Shown here: piece by piece, positions 1 to 9,158 of the stretch
Layout: every line of letters begins with the position of its first letter
How positions within the stretch are numbered: the stretch's first letter is position 1
Translations under genes and position numbers: made by a program
The notes under the pieces: generated by a model
Told to the model about the DNA's origin: nothing
Seen by the model: only the letters and a program-made list of their open reading frames with translations
The model's database searches: none
Source of the DNA: Paenibacillus anaericanus
GTDB taxonomy: Bacteria; Bacillota; Bacilli; Paenibacillales; Paenibacillaceae
NCBI RefSeq assembly: GCF_003994475.1
Contig: NZ_RZNY01000004.1
Span: 124,001 to 188,000, forward strand
Direction: 5' to 3'
Length of the DNA: 64,000 nt

Positions 1-1911
1 ATGCTCTTGAGCAATCGTATGCAATGCATTTATTGCACTTATATTGTTCTTAGCCGCTTCTTCACTGCATAATGCAGTGTCCACTAGCAACAGTGCTCCG
101 CGTAGAAATAATTGCTGAAGAAGCGGGATCAATGTCCCCGTCTCAATGAGGCGTATCGAGCCGTATTGAATCAATACGGACAGCTCATAAGCTGAAGTGG
201 CTATCTCGGAGAAATTACCCACATCGACAGCCAGTCGCTGCAGCGTCATTCTAGCCTCCTCCATGATGGAAGATAGGTCGCAATCGCAAGCGATACGGAT
301 AATTTGTGATGCTTCCACTATACTGGTGCACTCAAGCAATTTTTCATGTAGTACAAAGGCAGCCGCTAACTCGACGGTCTCCCCTTTTAATGTGGATTCC
401 ACCGTCTGAATTTCAGCCTCCGGAGTCCACTGGAGCACCCATTGTTCTGCCCACGTGGCGGAATCTTGTCGGCTTCTTTGTTTCCTGGCAAAACTGATAC
501 CCATAAGCTCAAGCCGATGAAGTAATACAGAACGGTTCAAGTCAAGGAACGCCGCGTTATCTGACTTGACCCGATGATTCTCACGCAGATCAAGTGCGAG
601 GTCAGTGGCAACCACTGATTTGTACTTCTCCAACTTGAGCCGTTTCAATTCACGCTTTAAGTCATCCTGGACCGGTGTCTGACTTACGCCATCTGGAAGA
701 CTACCAATTACTGTACCTATATCGGTCCGGGCCAAAGCCTCAGCGACAGTGGACAGCTCGCCGTTACCGAGACTTATCATCACCGCATCCCGCAGGTCCT
801 TCCACGTTGGAAACCTACCGTTATGCAGCGAGGCAAGCGCCTCAGCTAGCCTAACCCCCTCAATAACCGACGCGGTTGAACGATACGTTCCATGCTTACG
901 CATATGAGTGACTACATGAGTGAGATATAGCGAAGACAGCTTGTTAAGTTCATTACGCTGCAGACATCTCCAGAACAGTTCATAATAGGCGGGCGCATGA
1001 TTTCCCGCCCCATAACCTGACTGTGTTGACAGCTTGTAATAGGAGTATGGCATGAGTGTAATTTTGGTAGCACTCCGCGGAAGGTTTGCCAACTGCGCGT
1101 CGCTCATGGAAGGCAAATCCGCCCGCAAAGCGGATACATGATGTGCTCCTGTCACAACAACGACTTTATCCGGATCATGTCCAGCATCCAGAACCTCATT
1201 GATTCTGCGACGCATATAGGCTTCACGAATTTCGTTATACGCAGCTTCCGCTGGTGCAAGTTCCCATTCATGTTGTTCCGTCATTTCCCTCATTTGTGCG
1301 GAATAATGATGTATCGCCTCACGATAAGTCTCCCCGCCCGTTTCATGTTCGAAATAACGTTCCCAATATGACTCATAATCCGACTCCCCCGCAAGAGCGG
1401 CGATTTGCTCATACAGGTCATGCTGCCTTCTCGCATAGCTACGGATGTCGCCACCTGCCGGGAGGACCTCTTCTTCTCCGTTGTTAGCATTGTGTACAGA
1501 GTCATTGTCTATGTCATTTTCGTCTTCATTACCTGGATCATTGTTTGAACTACCGTTTAATCCCTCTCTTCGCATTTCATACAAAGACAGCGAAATATCT
1601 GAAGGTAAATCGATAAACTCAGCATGGACACCGTTCTGTTCTGACCAAAGGAAAGCCTGATACTCAGGGGAATATACCGCATAGGGATACAAAAGTGTCC
1701 GTACCGGCAACTGATCCGTATAAGCCAAAAGGGCAACAGGAGGTACCACATTGCGGGCAACCAACTGTGAAATATATTCGCTGGCATCTCCCGGACCTTC
1801 CACAAGAACGGCGGTCGGCTTCTTCTCTGCTAGAAAAGCGCGTAAATGATAAGCGCCAGCAGGAGATAAGTGCCGGATCCCGAAAACATGGAATGGCTGC
1901 CGGTCGTTCAT
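1..1911 (-). CDS. DUF5682 family protein, 3' part outside window
   Basis: The frame is open from an ATG at 1911 to the window edge, 637 codons with no stop, so the C-terminus is missing. The start overlaps the MoxR stop (ATGA), which is translational coupling. The N-terminus reads MNDRQPFHVFGIRHLSPAGA, typical of DUF5682. A VVVVTGAHH stretch near residues 249-258 resembles the ChaN/TraB-like fold proposed for this family. An acidic Asn/Asp/Glu-rich insert lies near residues 120-148. The family has no established biochemical role; it is found beside MoxR ATPases and vWA proteins. Being last visible in a SWIM-HEAT-MoxR operon, it is probably followed by a vWA gene off the edge (inference). Confidence 0.8.
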   Translation of the reverse strand, partial: MNDRQPFHVFGIRHLSPAGAYHLRAFLAEKKPTAVLVEGPGDASEYISQLVARNVVPPVALLAYTDQLPVRTLLYPYAVYSPEYQAFLWSEQNGVHAEFIDLPSDISLSLYEMRREGLNGSSNNDPGNEDENDIDNDSVHNANNGEEEVLPAGGDIRSYARRQHDLYEQIAALAGESDYESYWERYFEHETGGETYREAIHHYSAQMREMTEQHEWELAPAEAAYNEIREAYMRRRINEVLDAGHDPDKVVVVTGAHHVSALRADLPSMSDAQLANLPRSATKITLMPYSYYKLSTQSGYGAGNHAPAYYELFWRCLQRNELNKLSSLYLTHVVTHMRKHGTYRSTASVIEGVRLAEALASLHNGRFPTWKDLRDAVMISLGNGELSTVAEALARTDIGTVIGSLPDGVSQTPVQDDLKRELKRLKLEKYKSVVATDLALDLRENHRVKSDNAAFLDLNRSVLLHRLELMGISFARKQRSRQDSATWAEQWVLQWTPEAEIQTVESTLKGETVELAAAFVLHEKLLECTSIVEASQIIRIACDCDLSSIMEEARMTLQRLAVDVGNFSEIATSAYELSVLIQYGSIRLIETGTLIPLLQQLFLRGALLLVDTALCSEEAAKNNISAINALHTIAQEH

Positions 1912-3005
1912 CCGTTCATCTCCGAACAAGCGTTGTACAGGCTCCGCCATGACGATCCTCGCTTCTTCATCACATTGTCCAAATATTCTTTCCATACAAG
2001 ACGGTCCTTCTCTTCATCTTTCACGATGGCTCCCTGCAGTCCTGCAGCGATATCTTCCTCCTGGATGGTCCCGCTGCCAAAACTGGCTGCCAGCGCCATA
2101 CTTCCGGTCAACAGTGAAATGGCTTCTGCCGTTGAAATAACACTGCTTGTCGGTTTCACCTTTTCCTTGCCATCCATCGTCATACCACTGCGAAGTTCAC
2201 GGAAAATAGTGACAACCTTACGCACTACCTCATCTTCAGGCATGGATGCTGTCAAAGCGTAATTCGCTGATATTTCACTCACACGCTTGCGTACGATATC
2301 AATCTCAGTTTCAATATCCGCTGGCGCTGGCAGTACGATAATGTTGAACCGCCGTTTGAGCGCTGCAGACATTTCGTTCACCCCACGGTCGCGTGTATTC
2401 GCCGTGGCAATGATCGAAAATCCCCGTGCTGCTGGCACCTCAAGGCCAAGTTCGGGAATAGACACCGTCTTCTCAGATAAAATGGAAATGAGTGCATCTT
2501 GCACTTCAGACGCGCAGCGAGAAATTTCTTCAAACCGGGCAATCCCTCCGGTTTCCATTGCGCGAAAAATAGGACTCTTGATCAGAGCCTGATCCGATGG
2601 ACCCTGCGCTAGCAACATGGCATAATTCCAGGAATATCGGATCTGCTCTTCCGTTGTACCGGCCGTACCTTGGATGACCTTAGAAGAATCGCCATGAATG
2701 GCGGCTGTTAGATTCTCAGACAGCCACGATTTGGCTGTTCCTGGCTCACCAATGAGCAATAAAGCCCTATCAGTTAGTAGCGTGGCTATCGCTATCTCAA
2801 CCAGTCTTTTATTTCCTATATATTTAGGTGTTATTTCCTTATCTCCCGCCTTACCTCCGGTTATGTAAGTAAGAACAGCCTTAGGTGAAAGCTGCCAACC
2901 CGCAGGCTTTGGGTCCTTATCCGTTTTTTTCAACGCTTCTAGTTCCTCACTGTACAATTTTTCCGAAGGAAGCCTTAACACATTCTGATCATTATCCCTT
3001 GTCAT
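1908..3005 (-). CDS. MoxR-family AAA+ ATPase
   Basis: A 365-residue AAA+ ATPase. Walker A GEPGTAKS is at residues 86-93, a Walker B-like GGIARFEEI at 153-161, sensor 1 ATANTRD at 200-206 and KRRF, a probable arginine finger, at 217-220. MoxR ATPases usually work as chaperone-like remodelers with vWA-domain partners that carry a MIDAS metal site; no partner is in the window but one may lie beyond the left edge. A ribosome binding site (GAGGAA) precedes the ATG. The gene starts 21 bp after the HEAT-repeat gene and overlaps the DUF5682 gene by 4 bp, so all are one transcript. The substrate cannot be read from the sequence. Confidence 0.9.
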   Translation of the reverse strand: MTRDNDQNVLRLPSEKLYSEELEALKKTDKDPKPAGWQLSPKAVLTYITGGKAGDKEITPKYIGNKRLVEIAIATLLTDRALLLIGEPGTAKSWLSENLTAAIHGDSSKVIQGTAGTTEEQIRYSWNYAMLLAQGPSDQALIKSPIFRAMETGGIARFEEISRCASEVQDALISILSEKTVSIPELGLEVPAARGFSIIATANTRDRGVNEMSAALKRRFNIIVLPAPADIETEIDIVRKRVSEISANYALTASMPEDEVVRKVVTIFRELRSGMTMDGKEKVKPTSSVISTAEAISLLTGSMALAASFGSGTIQEEDIAAGLQGAIVKDEEKDRLVWKEYLDNVMKKRGSSWRSLYNACSEMNG

Positions 3006-3026
3006 CTTCCGCGTTCCTCTCCCTAC

Positions 3027-4760
3027 TCAATTAAGATTGTTTGCTACTACACGATCCGCGATATCCAACACCTGTTGTTTGACACTCTCGTACCTAATTG
3101 TTTCAGCGAACTGTCGCAGTCTATCCGCATAGACGGGAGGTAGTTGAGATAGAAGCGCTGTCTGAGCACGGTTTAAGTAATAAAAGTGACTCGTTTTATC
3201 TCGCTCCAAAATATCCATCACCATTTCTGGTACATGATCATCACTGAGTTTGAAGAGCGCCAGCAGCATATCGACCGTAACATAATCCTGGAATTTCGGA
3301 TGAGCAGCACACTGCTTGGAAAGATACGAGATGACTGCAGCATCGGAATGAAATGCGAACCGGGTGACAAGCTCTTTCTCATCCAGTTTTATCAATAAAT
3401 GAACCCATCTTGGGTCCCATGTTTCTTTGGAAGAATTACCGCTCATCTGATCCGTGATATCTGCCGTAATCATCCCCAGCGTTCGCAGTAGTTCCTTCGC
3501 AGCCGAAGTTCGTTTATTGTGTAACTCGGGAGCGTACCTCTCGTATACCTCTTCCGGTGGAAGACTGTATACCGCTGCACGGAAGCTATAACCAATAAAT
3601 CTGCGGTTATATGCCTGCTGCAGCCCAGCGGTGAATGCATAAGCCTCCGAATGGCCGAGATTCAAGAGCATTTGCACAGCCACTTCTTGTAATCGATCCA
3701 ACTCAGCTGTTCTCTCAGCGGGAACGGATAGGATCTTCTGCAGCAGTACAAACAGTTCGTTCGATGAAGACTCTTCCAAACTTGTCATGTATGAAATGAG
3801 CCGTTGTTCTGGCTCGTCTTTCTCCGTGCCTGCAAGAACTCCATCAAGCACATCTTCAGTATGACGGATGACACGATGGATCAAGTTATCCGATCCGCAC
3901 AGCCGGATCGGCTCAGCTGCCAATTCATGATCCTTGGATGTCAAAGCTTCGAACAGACAGTCCTGTGCTTTATCCGAACCAAGCTTGGATAAAGCGTTCA
4001 AAGCAGCTCGCCGAATTTCTTTCTTCTTATCACCGGCCTGGTCTAGCAAGAACTGTTCCTGTTCCGGATATTCTCCCAGTATCTCAATACCGGCGGTACG
4101 AACTTCGACAGATCCTATAGTCGCAGCTTGGAGATACAGATCAATTTCAATTTTTCCCTCTATATTGTGAATTAACTGAAGTCTGCGAGCGTGTCCTTTG
4201 CCTCCTTGCAACTGAAACTGCTGTTTCAGCATAGGAAGAGCATCGGTTCCATACTGGGAAATCACTTTGTGAAAAAGAAACTCTGGAATTTCTGCGTAAC
4301 TGTCATCCAGAGCAGTTACTGCCGCGGAAATCACACGGAAGTCGTGGAACAATCCTTCATTATATGCTTGGTGGATCTGCTCCAGTCTGCCTTGACCCTT
4401 TTGTGTTAATGCTTCGATCAAAGGAGCAATCTTCTTGTAAGGAACGGAGGTATCCGCTTTGATGTTCGTACCAACCAAAGGAGATACTTCTCCTGCACCC
4501 TCTGTCTTACCCTGTGTGTATAGAACGGAATGCAGTAGCGTACCTAGTTCCAGCAGCTTTGATGCTGCATCCGTTCTTTCCGACGTTATAAGCTCATTTA
4601 CAGCTTGTGCAAATCTATTGAATATGGGAGCGGTTTCTCCCAATTTCTCCAGCTGTGGTACTATTTTAGCGAGTCTCAAATCTCCTTCCGCCATGCCACT
4701 TCCCGCAATGTACAGCCGGCGCAGCTCATGCTGCAGTTCAAACAGTATATTTATGCTCAT
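3027..4760 (-). CDS. HEAT-repeat protein of the MoxR operon
   Basis: About 577 residues, mostly helical, with HEAT-like repeats in the middle: successive helix pairs such as VEVRTAGIEILGEYP and KKEIRRAALNALSKLGSD. HEAT arrays are protein-binding scaffolds. I chose the ATG at 4760 (MSINILFELQHEL) because AGGAG lies 8 nt upstream; an ATG 6 nt further upstream is too close to that site. It sits between the SWIM gene (gap about 24 bp) and the MoxR gene. I infer a scaffold or substrate adaptor for the ATPase. No catalytic motif is visible. Confidence 0.75.
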   Translation of the reverse strand: MSINILFELQHELRRLYIAGSGMAEGDLRLAKIVPQLEKLGETAPIFNRFAQAVNELITSERTDAASKLLELGTLLHSVLYTQGKTEGAGEVSPLVGTNIKADTSVPYKKIAPLIEALTQKGQGRLEQIHQAYNEGLFHDFRVISAAVTALDDSYAEIPEFLFHKVISQYGTDALPMLKQQFQLQGGKGHARRLQLIHNIEGKIEIDLYLQAATIGSVEVRTAGIEILGEYPEQEQFLLDQAGDKKKEIRRAALNALSKLGSDKAQDCLFEALTSKDHELAAEPIRLCGSDNLIHRVIRHTEDVLDGVLAGTEKDEPEQRLISYMTSLEESSSNELFVLLQKILSVPAERTAELDRLQEVAVQMLLNLGHSEAYAFTAGLQQAYNRRFIGYSFRAAVYSLPPEEVYERYAPELHNKRTSAAKELLRTLGMITADITDQMSGNSSKETWDPRWVHLLIKLDEKELVTRFAFHSDAAVISYLSKQCAAHPKFQDYVTVDMLLALFKLSDDHVPEMVMDILERDKTSHFYYLNRAQTALLSQLPPVYADRLRQFAETIRYESVKQQVLDIADRVVANNLN

Positions 4761-4784
4761 AAACATGTCTCCTAATCTTGTTAA

Positions 4785-6230
4785 TCAGTACAACAAACGA
4801 ATTATATTATCACTTGTAATGATGCTTAACGGCTGAGCCAATAATTGATTACGTTCCAAGTCATGCTCAAACATCACCAACATTGCGTGATTACTAACAT
4901 GCTGTTGGTTTATCCACGATAGTAAGGGTGTTGTCGGATGATTCAGCCACGATATATCTGCAAGTCGTAGCTGCTTACCCTGTTTATCTACAAGCAAGAA
5001 TCCTGCCTCATCGCATGCTATATCCGCATATTCTAAAAGCACAACCGGATGTTTATCAGCGAGCGGGGTTTTGATCTGATTTTTAACCTGTTTGACCGCC
5101 TCGGGGATAGATTTACATGCATGCGATCGCATTCTATCATAATCCAGCTCCTCTGGCTGCTGGATCGTCGCATCTTCCCAACGCACGCGGGGATTCAAAT
5201 CTCCAGGATAGATGAAGAGTTCTTTGACTTTTAGCACATCATAGAAGGAGTCTTCCTCCCGGATAAATTTAGATGTACGGTAAGGTCGGAATGTGCGTGT
5301 CATGCGAAGGTTACCGGTTAGAAGCTCCATCCAACATCCTTCGTCGACATACTCACCCCGGGCTTCATCCGTATAAGAGCGGAAGAACAACTGCCGAAGT
5401 TCGGCATCTGCTTGAACCCGGCCACACTCTCGTAACTCTACCAATTGCCAGGCGTGCCCGATCCATTCTTCGAGTGTGGAGTCAGTATCCATCATTACCT
5501 CTGGATCTGGATTATCTATTTTGCTCTGTAGGTAGTCCTTGCTTTTCTTCACAAGTGAATAAAGGATATTCAAATGTTCCATCGCAAGAGAATAGGTTGT
5601 TTCTCTGTCAACGTCGGACTTTAGCAGCAAGAGCATTTCTCGTAATGCTGTCTGTGCACCAGGGATATAATAGTTACCCAGTTGCTTCGCCTGCTCTTCC
5701 AACGTTTGAATCATCTTTTTGTCAATGCTGCCGAGTCCAGACTGGATAAGCTTTAGAATCAGTTTCTCCAATATGCCGATTCCTTCTAGTTGAGCAGTTA
5801 CTTTTTTCACCAAAGCTGCTTTATTCGGTTTACGTTTCTTTACATTTACATTGTCCCCGCTAACCGCTTCTTTTTTCTTCTCTTCACGCTTCTCGGCGTT
5901 CTCCCTTTTGTCCACAATATCTTGAGGAATGTCTGTGGTTTCAAACGGTTTGCCCATTGTATAGGCATACATTAATCCTAAATTGTGTTTGCAGGGAAAC
6001 TGCCGACTAGGACAAGAACAACGGAATACCGGGGCATCTGCTTTAATGAAGTCAACGGAACAGATATATGGAGTACTTCCACTCCCTTTACACTCGCCAA
6101 ACATAAAGGTCTGATCAGGGGAGCTGCATAACTTGGACAATTTGTCCTTCTTGACTAAATCCTTACCATTCTTAATTGCATTGCTATTCAGTGCCAGACT
6201 GTCTACATAGGACTCTGTTATTTGATTCAT
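4785..6230 (-). CDS. SWIM zinc-finger protein
   Basis: A 481-residue protein. The SWIM motif C-x-C-x(n)-C-x-H is seen as C71-S-C73 ... C80-K-H82, followed by NLGLMYAY. SWIM fingers bind DNA or proteins through zinc. A lysine/glutamate-rich linker follows at about residues 105-140, and the rest is helical without recognised motifs. It is the first gene of the operon; GAGGTAGAAG precedes the ATG. SWIM proteins occur with MoxR, HEAT and DUF5682 genes in many bacteria, but the complex's function is not established as far as I know. Confidence 0.8.
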   Translation of the reverse strand: MNQITESYVDSLALNSNAIKNGKDLVKKDKLSKLCSSPDQTFMFGECKGSGSTPYICSVDFIKADAPVFRCSCPSRQFPCKHNLGLMYAYTMGKPFETTDIPQDIVDKRENAEKREEKKKEAVSGDNVNVKKRKPNKAALVKKVTAQLEGIGILEKLILKLIQSGLGSIDKKMIQTLEEQAKQLGNYYIPGAQTALREMLLLLKSDVDRETTYSLAMEHLNILYSLVKKSKDYLQSKIDNPDPEVMMDTDSTLEEWIGHAWQLVELRECGRVQADAELRQLFFRSYTDEARGEYVDEGCWMELLTGNLRMTRTFRPYRTSKFIREEDSFYDVLKVKELFIYPGDLNPRVRWEDATIQQPEELDYDRMRSHACKSIPEAVKQVKNQIKTPLADKHPVVLLEYADIACDEAGFLLVDKQGKQLRLADISWLNHPTTPLLSWINQQHVSNHAMLVMFEHDLERNQLLAQPLSIITSDNIIRLLY

Positions 6231-6375
6231 CTTCTACCTCTCACTTATAGTTTTGATAAGAATTAACTTCCACATTTATTTGCAATTACCTCTTAAAATA
6301 CGAAAAACCGACAAGAAATAGAACACGCGTATCTAAATAAAACGGTTATTTTAACCTGTTAAAAACGAAAAAAGC

Positions 6376-6414
6376 CCGTATTTCGGGGTTACCAACGGTA
6401 ACCGTAAAATACGG
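6376..6414 (-). terminator. Intrinsic terminator of the MFS gene
   Basis: Arms CCGTATTT (6376-6383) and AAATACGG (6407-6414) enclose a second pairing GGTTACC/GGTAACC. On the minus strand it is followed by a T-rich run (6363-6373). It lies 47 bp after the MFS stop codon and insulates it from the SWIM operon. Confidence 0.8.
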
Positions 6415-6460
6415 CCTTGAAATCAAATTAATGCTAATAGAATGCGTTGATATCATTAGG

Positions 6461-7678
6461 TTATCCTTTTAAAACCCTTTTCTTCAAAATTCGGTTCACT
6501 CTCTCTGAACTTAAAATCATACATAGAAGGAAAATAAGTACGATAATCGGAAATACACGAATACTGATTTGTGAAGCTAACATCCCAAAAATGGGAGGAA
6601 GAAATGTCGTTCCTGTGTAAGCCAATGCCATTTGATATCCCATCAACTTGGCGGAATTTTCTCTACCAAACCGAGTTGGAGTTTCATGAAGAAGTCCAGG
6701 ATAGATTGGCGCAAGTCCTAAACCAATAAGAATTAATCCGGCTAATGAAAACGGGATGGGTAACGGAAGAACCAAAATGACTCCACCCAGTATAGCCGTA
6801 AGCTGACCGATCAGGATTAGGACACGATTTCTTATTTTAAGAGTCACGAAGCCAGTAACTAGCCTGCCTATCGTAATTCCACCGTAGTATAAGGATATCC
6901 ACACGGCAGCGGTTCCAGCTGTTATGTCTCTTGCCCCTACCAAATAGCTAGCTCCCCACAATCCTACCGTAGCCTCTACACCACAATAAAATAAAAATGC
7001 AACTAGCGAGTGTTTAACACCTTTAATCTTTAGCACTTTTTGCGCGGGTTTCTTCCCATCCTCTACAGAAATACTATCCATTTGGTTGTCGTCCGGTTTG
7101 GTTTGAGTTAAGTCGGCTTCTCTTATTGAAGCAACACGTTTCCATAAGGGTAGTGTAATAAACAATATAATAACAAGTCCGAACTGGATCAACGCTACGG
7201 TAGCGTAACCGCTTCTCCAAGAGTTCTGGTCTGCAATATAATAAGACATAATAATGGGTCCTGCTGTTGCACCAACACCCCAAAAACAATGCAACCAATT
7301 CATATGATGTGCCTTATAATGCTCTGCCACATAATTATTGAGTGTTGCATCAACAGCACCCGCTCCAAGACCAAGCGGAATGGCAAAGATAATAAGCCAT
7401 ACTAATGAAGGTGCAAACGAATATCCAAGTAATGCACCTGCGGTCAAGCAGCAGCTAATGAGCGTAATCTTGCCTGCTCCTATTTTGTGAGTGATACTTC
7501 CACTTGCCAGACTGGATACGATAGTGCCTCCAGCAACGACCATAGACAAGATTCCGGCTGATCCAAAAGAAGCTCCAATTTCAGGCCACATTACTGGCCA
7601 AGCCGAGCCAAGTAGAGAATCCGGAAGCCCTAGACTAATAAACGCTAGATATATAATAATAAGAAACCAAGTTGCCAT
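6461..7678 (-). CDS. MFS transporter
   Basis: 405 residues with about 12 hydrophobic segments spread over two halves, separated by a hydrophilic loop at about residues 190-215. This is the layout of the major facilitator superfamily. Glycine-rich helices such as IPLGLGAGAVDATLNNYVAEHY resemble the fucose/sugar permease branch. The substrate is unknown. A strong site (GAGGAGG) precedes the ATG and overlaps the stop region of the acetyltransferase gene 20 bp upstream, so the two are co-transcribed; the pair may modify and move a sugar or a thiogalactoside-like compound (inference). Confidence 0.85.
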   Translation of the reverse strand: MATWFLIIIYLAFISLGLPDSLLGSAWPVMWPEIGASFGSAGILSMVVAGGTIVSSLASGSITHKIGAGKITLISCCLTAGALLGYSFAPSLVWLIIFAIPLGLGAGAVDATLNNYVAEHYKAHHMNWLHCFWGVGATAGPIIMSYYIADQNSWRSGYATVALIQFGLVIILFITLPLWKRVASIREADLTQTKPDDNQMDSISVEDGKKPAQKVLKIKGVKHSLVAFLFYCGVEATVGLWGASYLVGARDITAGTAAVWISLYYGGITIGRLVTGFVTLKIRNRVLILIGQLTAILGGVILVLPLPIPFSLAGLILIGLGLAPIYPGLLHETPTRFGRENSAKLMGYQMALAYTGTTFLPPIFGMLASQISIRVFPIIVLIFLLCMILSSERVNRILKKRVLKG

Positions 7679-7698
7679 AACCTCTTCTTTTCCTCCTC

Positions 7699-8265
7699 TT
7701 AAAGTTCGATAGCTCTAATTATTTGCGCCGGATTTCCACCAACAATCATATTATCTGGAACATCCTTGGTCACAACCGCTCCTGAAGCAATAACAACATT
7801 GTCTCCAATGGTGACCCCTGGATTAATCACTGCTCTCCCACCAATCCATACGTTATTTCCAATGGTTACGGGTTTGCCATACTCAGGCCCAGCTATACGT
7901 TCGAAAGGATTCAGCGGATGTGTAGCCGTGTAGATATGTACACCAGGAGCCAACATACAATTATCTCCAATACGCACTTCGCATACATCCAGGATTGTAC
8001 AGTCATAGTTAGCAAAGAATTTATCTCCAACATGGATGTTGTACCCATAATCACAACGAAAATTTGGCTCCACGCTCAGGAATTCACCCGTCGATCCGAA
8101 AAGTTCCTTTAATATTTTGATTCGAAGCTCACTTTCTTCTTCTGTAGTTTGGTTATACAAACGTGTCAATTTTCTTGCGTGTTTATTTTCCTGCGACAAT
8201 TGTGGATCTGAGGCTAAATACAACTCTCCATCCAACATTTTTTGTTTTTCTGATTTTGTAGTCAT
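7699..8265 (-). CDS. maa: Maltose/galactoside O-acetyltransferase family protein
   Basis: 188 residues. The N-terminus ([15 protein letters not shown]) is the Mac domain of maltose acetyltransferases. It is followed by left-handed beta-helix hexapeptide repeats ([43 protein letters not shown]). The catalytic histidine is in TATHPLNP. Members move acetyl from acetyl-CoA to maltose, glucose or galactosides in the cytoplasm. Length is normal (about 185). It is the first gene of a two-gene operon with the MFS transporter; GGAAGGACAT lies upstream of the ATG. Confidence 0.88.
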   Translation of the reverse strand: MTTKSEKQKMLDGELYLASDPQLSQENKHARKLTRLYNQTTEEESELRIKILKELFGSTGEFLSVEPNFRCDYGYNIHVGDKFFANYDCTILDVCEVRIGDNCMLAPGVHIYTATHPLNPFERIAGPEYGKPVTIGNNVWIGGRAVINPGVTIGDNVVIASGAVVTKDVPDNMIVGGNPAQIIRAIEL

Positions 8266-8343
8266 GGTTGTATGTCCTTCCTCTTTACTTATTAAATTGA
8301 TTTAATAAGTGTCATTATAAATCATCATTTTACTCTTGTCTAA

Positions 8344-8505
8344 TCAATTTATTCTATTCCGGATCCCTCATACTATTGGCCTAATTTTACTTGGCGCGGC
8401 GGAGATACGGAATTTATCTTATATAGTGATTTCAATGTTATCGATATAGGTGGATACACGAATTTGATCATCGAGCCTAAAAATAAAGAAGCTGATGCCG
8501 GTTGA
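8344..8505 (+). pseudogene. Open frame without a start, probable 3' gene remnant
   Basis: An open frame of 53 codons runs from just after a stop at 8341-8343 to TGA at 8503-8505. It reads in part YYWPNFTWRGGDTEFILYSD and is protein-like (aromatic, varied), but has no start codon and no ribosome binding site. Its stop lies in the loop of a strong terminator, as expected of the last codons of a lost gene. I do not recognise the family. The rest of the 8266-8629 gap is the promoter region of the acetyltransferase gene and AT-rich sequence. Confidence 0.4.
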
Positions 8506-8529
8506 TTACCAGTGTCAGCTTCTTTATTT
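8481..8529 (+). terminator. Intrinsic terminator after the remnant
   Basis: Perfect 15-bp arms AAATAAAGAAGCTGA and TCAGCTTCTTTATTT surround an 19-nt loop and are followed by a T-rich stretch on the plus strand. The A/T-rich outer arms make it usable in both directions, so it may also end the CHRD gene transcript. Confidence 0.75.
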
Positions 8530-8629
8530 AGATTATTTTATGTCAACATTTTATGACCCAATTTTCTTTCTATCGTAACCCAATCCGTAAATGGGGTATA
8601 ATGTCCTCTTTTGTATCGATATCTTTCAA

Positions 8630-9031
8630 TTATTTGACGATTTGTCCCCGAATTTCACCGTCCGGATGCTGCACGGTATGCACGTTGACGTAAGTGTTGC
8701 CTCTTTCGATCTCCCGGACTAAATCAAGGATAGTTTTTCCTTGTAGAGGACCAACCAGATCGCTTTTGTTCAGGACCCCCCTCACAACGCCACGTTTTAC
8801 TGAAATGCCGAAATTACTCGGTCCGAACAAAAAAGCGACAACGGGACCGTTTTTCCCCCTACGTCCAAGATGGATATGAGTTTGAGTAATCTGATTGATA
8901 TTATTGACGACAAATTGGAATCTTAGTTGAGTGCCGTTAGCACTTAGCTTAAAAACCGCATTCCCCGTTGCAATAGTTTTCACAGGTGGTACCTCGTTGC
9001 GTCCATTTAAGAAAGCTCTAAAGGTTCTGAT
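8630..9031 (-). CDS. CHRD domain protein, start uncertain
   Basis: A small protein covering one CHRD (chordin-like) domain: THIHLGRRGKNGPVVAFLFGP and YVNVHTVQHPDGEIRGQIVK at the C-terminus are typical. The first usual start in this frame is GTG at 8983, but the family's N-terminal strand (FRAFLNGRNEVPPV) is encoded upstream of it in the same frame, which stays open to a stop at 9038-9040 without ATG, GTG or TTG. AGAGGAG at about 9042-9048 is 9 nt from an ATC codon at 9029-9031. Either ATC starts the gene, or one extra base near 9030-9040 has shifted the true start (GTG at 9041). CHRD proteins are generally extracytoplasmic or spore-associated with unknown function. Confidence 0.75.
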   Translation of the reverse strand: MRTFRAFLNGRNEVPPVKTIATGNAVFKLSANGTQLRFQFVVNNINQITQTHIHLGRRGKNGPVVAFLFGPSNFGISVKRGVVRGVLNKSDLVGPLQGKTILDLVREIERGNTYVNVHTVQHPDGEIRGQIVK

Positions 9032-9158
9032 AAGTTTTCACTCCTCTCTTTTACGATACTCTAATGTATTCGGAATAGAGAGGTCGGATTGTATATTAGC
9101 CTTTGTTTCTTAGAAGTATTTGAATAGCATGAGATTCTCAATAGATTTTAAGCTTTAA

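Noticed and set aside
5273..5749. Plus-strand frame of 158 codons
   Set aside because: It is antisense to the SWIM gene, which has a clear motif, start and coding pattern.
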